Below are positions 55,996 through 64,000 of a stretch of DNA of 64,000 nucleotides, one piece after another; positions within the stretch are counted from its first letter, which is position 1; every line of letters begins with the position of its first letter. This DNA comes from Neoceratodus forsteri (Eukaryota; Chordata; Ceratodontiformes; Ceratodontidae), in assembly GCA_016271365.2 (NCBI GenBank), contig CM057449.1:1566574501-1566638500 (forward strand), read 5' to 3'. The notes beneath the pieces were generated by a model. That model was not told where the DNA came from and searched no databases. It saw only the letters and a program-made list of their open reading frames with translations. The position numbers were made by a program, and so were the translations under genes.

Positions 55996-56150
55996 TTCCC
56001 TGACCCAGCACCAGTCCCATTTCAATTATCCCACCTGCTCCCTCCCTCAGAGTACTGTCCACCCCACCCATTCCCTGACTCAGCACCAGTCCCATTTCAA
56101 TTATCCCACCCACTCCCTCCCTCAGAGTACTGTCCACCCCCACCCATTCC
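55996..56150. repeat. Tandem duplication, 75-bp unit
   Basis: 'ttccctgacccagcaccagt' to 'gtccaccccaccca' occurs at 55996-56070 and 56071-56146, almost identical, with a partial third start. Confidence 0.9.
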
Positions 56151-56552
56151 CCTCTAGTGGACAATACCATGCTGTACCCCCATGAATATGATTGTTCATT
56201 CTGCGCTATGGATTTTCAATCTGATGCTTGCCCTCATCAGGAAAGATATTTTATTTGTGGGATTTTATATTGGTAACTGGTGTGTGTGACTTGGCTCTCT
56301 GGCTGGCTGTCATGCTGGTAGGATGGAGTAAAGGCCAGATTTATAAGGCCATGGGCAGCGTGTAATAATAAGGTCCTTGTGACTTTACCCACTGTTGATA
56401 TGGAGAGCACATTTTTTTGTGGATTAGGTGTGCATGTTCCCCGATACTCATCCAACCCTTTTTGATTGACTCTTTATTCATGAGGGCACACTTGTCAATT
56501 TGTTGCTTTTTTTCATAACTTTTGGGAAAATGTTTCTGTAAATACAATATAG
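56151..56552. other. Spacer before CR1
   Basis: No recognised feature. Confidence 0.3.
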
Positions 56553-56651
56553 AAACATAGATTTTGATGGCAGATAAGGACTGCTTGGCCCACCCAGTCT
56601 GCCCATTTTCCTACCTAATGGATAAGCTGCAGATCCTAGTTAACCAGCAGC

Positions 56652-57116
56652 CTACTTCTTCCTACCCCCACCCCCTAGAATTGCCTTATGACTGTCCCAT
56701 GCATGCTTGAATTCCACCACTGTTTTTGACTCCACAACCTCCTCCAGAAGGCCATTCCATGCATCCACAACCCTCTCTGTGAAAAAATACTTCCTTAAGT
56801 TACCTCCTAGCCGCCCCCCTTCTATCTTCAAATTGTGTCCCCTTGTTCTTGCACACCTCTTTTTTTGAAAGATGCTACCCTCTTGGACTTTGTTGATTCC
56901 CTTGAGGTACTTGAAAGTTTCTATCATGTCCCCCCTCTCCCTCCTTTCCTCGAGGCTATATATATTTAACTCCTTAAGTCTCTCTTCATATGTCTTCTGG
57001 TGCAGACCCTGCACCATTTTAGTTGCCCTCCTCTGGACAGCTTCCATCCTGTCTATGTCTTTGTGGAGGTTGGGTCTCCAGAACTGCACGCAGTACTCCA
57101 GATGGGGTCTCACCAA
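56652..57116 (-). pseudogene. CR1 ORF2 C-terminal domain
   Basis: A 154-aa uninterrupted frame: VRPHLEYCVQFWRPNLHKD, VQRRATKMVQGLHQKTYEER, MIETFKYLKGINKV, then FFTERVVDAWNGLLEEVVES and FKHAWDSHKAI at the C-terminus. The best preserved CR1 tail in the window, apparently reaching the natural stop. Confidence 0.88.
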
Positions 57117-57375
57117 CTGTCTGTACAGAGGATAATAACTTCCTGTTTTCTACTGGTGATGCCTCTCCCATGCATCCCAGTATCCCCCAGCCCTCCTTGC
57201 TGCCTCTCACATTGCTTGCCCACCTTTAGGTCATCTAATATACTACCCCCAGGTCCTTTCCATTTTTGTTGTTGTTAGTATCTCACCCCCCATTGTGTTC
57301 CCCTGGGTTTTTGTTTCCCAGGTGCATTGCATCTTCTTAGCATTGAATCTAAACTGCCAGCATTTGACCATTCCT

Positions 57376-57807
57376 CTAACCTTGCAAGTCCCTTCGCATC
57401 CTTTCCACCCCACCTTGTGTATCAACTCTGCTGCAGATCTTTGTGTCATCTGCAAAGAGACATACTTTTCTTTCCAGTCCCTCTGCAATGTCACTTATAA
57501 AGACATTGAAGAGGACCTGTCCTAATACTGAGCCCTGCGGTACCCCACTAGTAACCCCCATTTCTTCAGAGTGGACTCCATTTACTATTACTCTCTGTGT
57601 CCTATTCTGCAGCCAGTTCTTTACCCAGGCTGTCATCCTGGGACCCACTCCTAGGCTGGCTAACTTGCATATTAACCTTTTGTGTGGGACTGTGTCAAAT
57701 GCCTTGCTAAAGTCTAGGTAGGCCATGTCCACAGCCCCTCCCTGATCTACTACTTTGGTTACCCAGTCAAAGAAATCTATCAGATTTGTCTGGCATGACC
57801 TTCCCAT
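57376..57807 (-). pseudogene. CR1 reverse transcriptase core
   Basis: A 143-aa frame: MGRSCQTNLIDFFDWVTKVV, MAYLDFSKAFDTVPHKRL (motif A Asp), WLQNRTQRVIVNGVHSEEMG, VTSGVPQGSVLGQVLFNVFI and VCLFADDTKICSRV (FADD). The palm is complete and uninterrupted. Downstream (57243-57494) the frame shifts before CTWETKTQGN. Confidence 0.9.
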
Positions 57808-58078
57808 TGTGAATCCATGCTGCCTTGGGTCCTGTGCCCCTCTGGCCTCCAGAAACTCAACAATTCTTTTTTTATTTCAGAAGTGATTCCATCATTTTCC
57901 CTACCACTAAGGTTAAACTAACAGGTCTGTAGTTTCCTGCTTCTGCCTTGCTCCCACTTTTGTGAAGGGGAATCACATCTGCCCTCCTCCAGTCCTCGGG
58001 TACCACCCCATCCTCCCATGATTTGTTAAATTTACAATCATTTACAATATCTAGTATGTTTTGCTTCACTACATTTTT

Positions 58079-58909
58079 TATTTAATTTTTTTTCATAGGC
58101 AATGCTAGTTAAAACCATGGTAACATCTAATTAGTAAGTTAAAAATCACACATGCTTATTTGCTCAATTAAAGAAGTTTCAATGTTCATTCTGTATGTTT
58201 AGTCTTTTTTTCTGCCATTTGCAAACATTCCATCCACCTTGCTGTTCTCCGTAGCAGTGGTGTGGGTTGTGTAGGAAGAGGGCCCCTTTAAATTCATGGG
58301 GAAGATTCACTGACCTTCTCTGTCTCCAGTCACTGTTTTTCTGCTACATTTATCACACCTTTGTTATTAAAGGGGGTGGGGTAATAGTTTCATTCATGCC
58401 TCTGCTACTGATCAGTAGACAAACAACCACAGTGGCTGAAGAAAAGCCGTTATTTGGAATTGGGAGGGTGGTGAGGGATGTAAATGCCCAGAAGAGGAGT
58501 CTGTTGCCAATATTTACTATCATTAATGTACTTACAGAGCCTAAGAGTCTGCAGAGTGTGTTTTTAATAAAAAGGGCTAAGTTTAGCAGCATTCTTTTTC
58601 TGGAACTTTAGTCTATCATTAACACTATCACCAGCACTAATATGATTTGTGTACAAACACAAAGCCATTTGCCATCGGCTTCAGAAATCTGTTAGTTTGT
58701 TGCTTGGCTATATTAGCCTTTTATCTGCCAGTACTGTTTTTAAGCCAAACAAATGAAATCTGCAACATGCTTATTGTAAGCACTGTTACAGAGGAACAAG
58801 TGCAGCGCCAAATGCTTAGTACATATATAAACAAGTTGCTATGCATCAGAACACCATGGTATTTACATTGCTATACCATTTTTCATGGATGATGGTGATC
58901 TGTTTGCCT
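58079..58909. other. AT-rich intergenic sequence
   Basis: Frame 58267-58611 plus (114 aa) shows no domain or context and looks like chance. Confidence 0.35.
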
Positions 58910-59120
58910 GGCACTGTATCTCAGAAGTTACATTACCGATCTTTGAATGTACTTGCTTCATCCATCAGACGGGCGTTTGATTGTCACAACCTACACTTGC
59001 ATACTGTTTCACTCTGAGCAAGACAGTTAACCTCCCCAGTGCTCTCTGGTCATCCCTGTAAATTAGTCACATGCGGAGTGGGCCTTACCCGGCTACCAGA
59101 GATTAAATAAAAAAAAAAAT
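58910..59120 (+). mobile_element. CORE-SINE with poly(A)
   Basis: B-box-like GGCGTTTGATTGTCAC (58970-58985), core TTTCACTCTGAGCAAGACAG, a CCCAGTGCTCTCTGG segment, 'gggccttacccggctaccag' and an A-run at 59108-59119. The same subfamily as 28436-28562, which lacks the 3' end. Confidence 0.65.
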
Positions 59121-60703
59121 AACTTGTTGATGCTCTCTGTTTAGATGCAAATAATGAAGTTATTATCTACTGTACTTGTTTACATATTGGCAATTCTTGA
59201 CTAGACATTTAGGGTTTTACTTTGACTTTTTTTGTTAACTATTATAATTGACTTGAGCATTATGTAAACTGACTATAGTAAATATTCTTCTTCACAACCT
59301 TTTCTGAATGGCGGTCAACCACTACATTTTAAAACATTGTTATTTAAATATAATCACATTTCAAGGCAAAAGCTTTTCTTTGTGCTAGCTGGTTGTCATT
59401 TGCCTTACTCCGTCTTGATCTACACATCCCTCTACTCCCTCCCCTCAACTCATTTCAGTGAATCAGATCAAAATTATACATATTTGATTGAAAAACTTCT
59501 GAAAAACTTTAGTGGGTATTTGTAACATTAATGTCATATGTTTTTATTTATTTATTAATTTGTTTTCCTTTTTTTTCCCTTTCTGTACGCCTCTAGCTAC
59601 ACTCTCCCTGTACCTTCCCCACCATTAATTTGCCTATTTTCTACATTTGAGCATAGTTGGTTCAGATAGCTGACAGCCATTTGTCTTGCTCCATTGTGAT
59701 CTACTCCATCCCTCCCCCCTCCCCCTCCCCATATTATTGAATCAGAAGGAGATTATTAGATTGAAAAACTTTGAGTTATTCTAACATTATTTTCATAGGT
59801 ATTATCAGGATGTTTTGCTTGTAACCTCTCATTTATGGCTGTTAAGTAAGTGATAAGTCATCAGACATTCTTAAATTATTGCTGTGCCATTTTTGATCTA
59901 AACTTTTATACCTATTGATGTTAATTAGTTCATATTATTTCTTGCATATAAGTGATACCACAATGTGGAGAGTGGATTATTCAGCAGTGTGAGGCAACAT
60001 CAATTGTGATATGTGCAAACGAATTATGATGGCAAAAAAACGTATGCTTATGGATGCCAGTACTTGAAGCTGTAACTCCAATGGCAAGAAAAAAATGTAT
60101 AGGGGAATATAACTAAATTTGGCAATTTTCAACTATGTCAATTTTCAGATGGCCAGCATTTTATTAAATTGATAATTATTCATTTAAAAAAATGTATTCC
60201 CCATATGGCAAATATCATTGATATGTTGAGATGTTGCAGTGAATAAATGGAGGATGAAAGGACTTGTGGCAGAGAATACTAAGAGTTTATTAGGTTGGGA
60301 GGCTAGAGGGTATGTAATTATTGCAGGAGGGGGGTAGCGCAGCCAAGAATACAAATATAAAGTGTGAACATTGCTTAACTTTACTTAGATTATTTTGTCA
60401 CTGTGAATGCTCCATGGGGCAGTTTCTTCCAAAATAAAAGGCAAACCATTTTTTTTTTATTTATTTGTTTTATAGGGTATGCTCATATTCACCATAAGCA
60501 TTCCTGACATTACTGTATGTCATTAGTATCTAAAAACATGTACATTGCAAAAGCTATATAGTCAGCCATGCATAAGCCAATGAATGTGAATAAATGAATG
60601 GAAACAACTAGCCGCAATGTAACTGGGTCATTACCATATAAGGGAGTGGAGGGATTAAAATATATTGTAGTAAATGATGGGGCACAGTAAAACAGACACA
60701 TAA
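59121..60703. repeat. AT-rich region with a diverged 280-bp-spaced duplication
   Basis: 59388-59545 ('gtcatttgccttactccgtc', 'tgatctacacatccctctac', 'gattgaaaaactt') recurs at 59670-59805 ('ccatttgtcttgctccattg', 'tgatctactccatccctccc', 'gattgaaaaactt'). The rest is featureless. Confidence 0.5.
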
Positions 60704-61631
60704 GGCTAGATTCACAAAGGGATGCTCTGGGCACAAGTGAGATGTGCCAGTGCAAATAGCATGTGCCCACTGGATGCTGGGTGATTCAGAAATGGATGCA
60801 CCATGGGATGTGCCAAGGGAAACCCCACTGTGAATCGCGTGGAAAGTGCATGGCACAAGTGGTGATGTGCCAGTGCAACAGGGATGTGCACACAGGTAGT
60901 GCAAGCACCCAGAAGGAGCAACACAGTGAATACAGAGCAACCCGGCAAGGTATGAGTGAGCAATAGGGGACAGAGCAGTGGGGAAAAAGAAGAGAGAGGG
61001 ACACACGACCAAAGGGGCAAACCAGAGTGGCCAAGGGCACACCTGTGGCAGACACAGGCATAATACCATGACTGGCCACACAGAACAACACCCAGAGGCC
61101 CAGGCCACATCCCACACAGGCCCATGGCAGGCACACAACACAGGTACATGTAACCAGCATGGCACCACACAGCTCAGGGAACAGCAAGGGGTACAGAGAA
61201 GGCCACAAGACAAGGCCAATACCCCAGGTGGCCAAGACTGTGGCCATGTGGGAGGCCACACAGGGCAGCACTGTGCCATAAGATGGGAAGCACACAGTGC
61301 CACCATAGTGCCACACAGCCACACCATACCTTGACTACAGGACACCTCACACAGGGCCACAGACCATGAGTGTGGCAGTACAATGTATGCACACATGAAG
61401 CAGCACACACAGACTGGGGGTAGACATGGGAGCATCAGGCCAGGAGCCCCACACACACATCACAGGCAACAGTGGGGCCACACAGAGGGAGAGTAGCAGG
61501 GGGGAAGCAGACCATACAAGTACAGGTGCACACAGGGTGTGGCAGCAAGGGCAGTGAGGTGCCCATGACAGTACACAAACCCATGACCATGGAACAGTGA
61601 AGGACCACAGACACCATGTCAGATAAAAATA

Positions 61632-61637
61632 TTTATT
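61632..61637 (-). terminator. Poly(A) signal AATAAA for the antisense Myb-like gene
   Basis: The minus strand reads AATAAA here, about 210 bp downstream of the stop at 61847, a normal 3' UTR length. Confidence 0.45.
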
Positions 61638-61846
61638 ACAAACAACATAATAAACAACATGAAAAGCAGCAACAACAGAGCACACCACACAAACTATATA
61701 CAATATGTACAAAAAGGGAAGGGGTGGCAGGGACTATATACAAATGTGGTAGTACAAAACTGGGCAGGGGTTGGGATAGCAACAGGGTTATGGAGGGTGG
61801 AGGACACAGGTATGAGGGAACACTATATATAATACACCACAGAGGC

Positions 61847-62941
61847 CTATGGGTGTGGCTGCACACCATGGAACCACAAACCCCGGCAGCCACATGCTGC
61901 CAGTTGCCACAGGACAGCTGTGAAGGTCCATAGGAGATGGCCCTGCATGCATCTCACAGGCCGCAGTGCAGCCCATATGGCCCTTTGTAGGTCACAGCCC
62001 ACTTCCTGCTGCTGCCCATGCCATCCTCCCATGACTGCCACAGTGCGATGATCCCAAGGACCTACAGCAAGAACACAGAGAACACATACTAATCCCCACC
62101 AAGCACATGGCCACCCCACTAGTGAGACACTGCACACACAAGGTAGCCACCTACCTACACCCGAACGGCCACTAGGCTGCGTACCAGCCTTGGCCCTCCT
62201 TCGCCATTTCTCAACAACTGCCGCAGCCCACTGCCTGTCCTCCAGCCCTGCAAGACACAACAGACAGAGGCCACCATGAGCAGACATGTCAGTGCACATC
62301 CCCCCACACCACTGTAGGCATGCAGTGATGGTATACACAAGCAGTGCAACACCAGTGAATGGCCAATGCTGGCCACAGCTGCACACGGCAGCCATGCCCG
62401 AACCACCAAAGTGCCCTGCCACAGATGTGCACTACACATGGTGGTCCAGCCCCAGGTGCCACACACTGTACCTGTCCCACACCCCAATGCAGTGATGCCC
62501 ACCTCATGTGACATGCATGACAAGGCATCACAGGGATGGGGAAGCCACAGCCAAGTGTGCATGTGGGTATGTGCCCGTGTGATGTTGTGATGTGACCCCC
62601 ACCTCCCCAACATGCATGCACCCATGCTGTCACCCACACATGACACCTACCTGGTCGTGACAGAGCACCCCCGTGTGCACAGTCCTGCAGACTGTACAGG
62701 TGGGCACTGCCCCACCGCCTGAGGTTACCTTAACAGTGATGTCACTTTCACCCGTGCGGGGAACCCCAGTGTGCTGCACCAGCTGCTGAGTGATGGAGGC
62801 CCACACCTCTGCTCTGGGCATCTGCAGGGCCTCACCCCCGAACAGCTGGCTGTCAACCCACATCACAAGGGCCACCAGATGGAGCAGCTCCATTTTGGAC
62901 CAGTTCATGGTCCTTGGTTCAGTCTTCCCTTGCTTAGGCAT
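61847..62941 (-). CDS. Myb/SANT-like DNA-binding protein, three putative exons
   Basis: Exon 1 (62729-62941) encodes MPKQGKTEPRTMNWSKMELL, then HLVALVMWVDSQLFGGEA and a WASITQQLVQHTGVPRTGES helix. This fits the first helices of the Myb/SANT-like fold in Harbinger accessory proteins. It ends AAG|GTAACC. Exon 2 (62155-62247; acceptor tcttgcag, donor GTAG|GTAGGT) encodes LEDRQWAAAVVEKWRRRAK in the favoured frame. Exon 3 (61847-62061; acceptor gctgtag) continues that phase with PWDHRTVAVMGGWHGQQQEV to a TAG. Exons 2 and 3 agree in phase, but exon 1 to 2 is off by one base, so there is either a lesion or a different junction. An alternative start lies 13 codons upstream. The role would be guiding transposase to DNA. 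Confidence 0.4.
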
Positions 62942-63010
62942 TGCCAGAGCAACTGTAGCAACACTAGGCCTATGCAGCACACTCGCAAAATGGCACCAAA
63001 TGCACCACTA

Positions 63011-64000
63011 TGCCATGTGGATGCCCCCCGCTCACAGCAGCGTGAAGCATGATTAGTCAGTCATGCAGATGCATGCGCAATGTGCATTAGCATGGTGGGA
63101 ATGTGGGTCCATGGGTCATGACCGGGTCGTGCATGCATGACGCGTATGCATCCGCCATGATGTGTGTGGCATGGCCCATTGTGCAAGGCACCTGTGATGT
63201 GCAGTAACGTATTGCCACATCATCGAGCATCACTGGGCAGCTGGTGTACTGTGCATCATGCAAACTGATGTGCATGCTTGTACAGACAACACCATGCAAC
63301 ATGCAGCATATGCATGTCCGTGATGCAACTGTCATACCGATCGTGAATGTGTGCATTGCAGCAGCAGATGGTCACGGCAGGCATGGTGCATGCTCATAGA
63401 ATACGCCACTGCCCCTGAGCCCCATTCCGGGAGATGCCCCAAATACACAGCATATGCACAGGTAATGCACCATGTGGAAATGTGCTCAACTCAGCAGATG
63501 CGCCATGCTGATTGAGATGAACTGAGGGCAATTATGTAATTCACAATGTGCCCAAATCAGCCTAATTATGTAGTCTGGGGCATCTCAGCTGTTTAGCATC
63601 TCATTATCACTGTCCCAAACCTCATTTGCATGCCCTGAGTCATAAATGCTCCCAGATCAGCCCACATTGGGAATAGGTGACTGAGAGGAAACTCAGTCTT
63701 GAAGGTGGGTACACTCTAATTTTACATTTATGTCAGCAGGGCCTGTGGACTGGGACAGTGCACTAAGCAACCGTAGCCATGATCCAGGTACACTCAGGCA
63801 AGGGGAAGATTCAATGACTGCCACAGGACTGTCACACAGACACAGCTGTCACTGGACATGTCCAGCAGTGTTGACAATCCACATATTGAAATGGTCAGTG
63901 GACAGCCTGTCGTCATCTGCACATGTGCAGGGACACCTGCAGCACACCATGCAGAGTCACATAATGACCCACAGTCAGCCACAGTGTGGGGTGGGCCACT
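63011..64000. other. TGCA-rich sequence upstream of the Myb-like gene
   Basis: Unusually rich in ATGCAT, TGCATG and GCATGC palindromes, especially 63060-63320. No transposase motif is readable on either strand. Presumably promoter or interior of the Harbinger-like element. Confidence 0.35.

Larger units (their letters stand above)
56553..58078 (-). mobile_element. CR1 LINE, 5'-truncated (antisense), sister of the 51.6-kb copy
   Basis: Same orientation and subfamily as 51632-53875, with very similar sequence over the shared 1.5 kb. The 3' tail TTCTATGTTTCTATA-like at 56553-56566. Frames: 57872-58069 (DWRRADVIPLHKSGSKAEAG, NYRPVSLTLVVGKMMESLL), 57376-57807 (RT) and 56652-57116 (C-terminus). 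It is truncated at about 58078 in the RT fingers. Confidence 0.88.
60704..64000 (-). mobile_element. Left part of a Harbinger-like DNA element (right end beyond window)
   Basis: At 60701-60704 TAA precedes GGCTAGATTCACAAAGGG, an end typical of Harbinger-like elements with a 3-bp TWA target; I recognise it by resemblance only. From here to the window edge the sequence is CA/TG-rich and GC-richer than before. It carries an antisense spliced gene for a Myb/SANT-like protein, the usual accessory gene of Harbinger elements. No complementary terminal repeat and no DDE transposase were identified inside the window. Confidence 0.5.

Noticed and set aside
60608..61456. 282-aa minus-strand ORF, Cys/Trp/His-rich
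   Set aside because: It is a translation of CA/TG-rich DNA; overlapping frames on both strands are equally long (60712-61170, 60786-61322, 60978-61334), and no domain or periodic cysteine spacing is seen.
61847..62646. ORFs of 191 and 163 aa as single-exon genes
   Set aside because: They run through consensus splice sites and are better explained as exons plus introns of the Myb-like gene; intronic parts show no homology.
1..64000. CRISPR arrays or bacterial operons
   Set aside because: The tandem repeats here lack uniform spacers and repeats. The sequence has poly(A)-tailed LINEs, SINEs and splice-like sites, so it is eukaryotic.

Overview
This is a window of vertebrate nuclear DNA built almost entirely of transposable elements and tandem repeats. 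I find no convincing host protein-coding exon, no tRNA or rRNA gene and no CRISPR array. The mix of families suggests a non-mammalian tetrapod: several CR1 LINEs with the TTCTATG-type 3' tail, L2-like LINEs, Tx1/L1-type LINEs with poly(A), tRNA-derived CORE-SINEs, TTAA-target inverted-repeat elements, a DIRS tyrosine-recombinase retrotransposon and a Harbinger-like element. An amphibian fits best and a caecilian is plausible, but that is an inference from repeat content only.

Layout. 1-13.5 kb: an antisense CR1 3' fragment, an intact hAT-type MITE with an 8-bp target duplication, two minisatellites, a dispersed repeat carrying splice-like sites (second copy at 41.5 kb), a TTAA MITE, and decayed L2/CR1-type LINE fragments. 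13.5-18.1 kb: a nearly full-length antisense LINE with endonuclease and reverse transcriptase (RT) frames, followed by a tandem array of tRNA-like A-box/B-box units. 19.5-22.2 kb: a 5'-truncated Tx1/L1-type LINE with a perfect 15-bp target duplication. 22.4-25.5 kb: a 2.6-kb palindrome with minisatellite inner arms, abutting a second TTAA element. 27.8-28.6 kb: two foldback MITEs and a SINE.

29.2-41.4 kb is one nested structure. A sense CR1 is split by an inverted-repeat DNA element (29.68-30.86 kb) and again by a DIRS element (about 31.10-41.30 kb). The DIRS element keeps inverted terminal repeats, an internal complementary region, and recognisable gag, RT and tyrosine recombinase segments. 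It is itself interrupted by a Tx1/L1-type LINE (32.05-33.54), a CR1/L2-type LINE (35.44-38.02) and a short retroposon with a 12-bp duplication (39.61-40.05). The insertion order can be read directly: CR1 first, then DIRS, then its three passengers.

43.2-48.1 kb holds a near full-length sense CR1 with an SGNH-esterase ORF1, an endonuclease with all key residues, and an FADD RT. 48.1-58.1 kb has AT-rich intergenic DNA, a 3.6-kb foldback pair around an antisense CR1, another palindromic MITE, and a second antisense CR1 closely related to the first. 60.7 kb to the end looks like the left part of a Harbinger-like element with a small spliced antisense gene for a Myb/SANT-like protein. Its right end lies beyond the window. 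The genes here do not form a host pathway; they are retrotransposon enzymes, mostly inactivated by stops and frameshifts.
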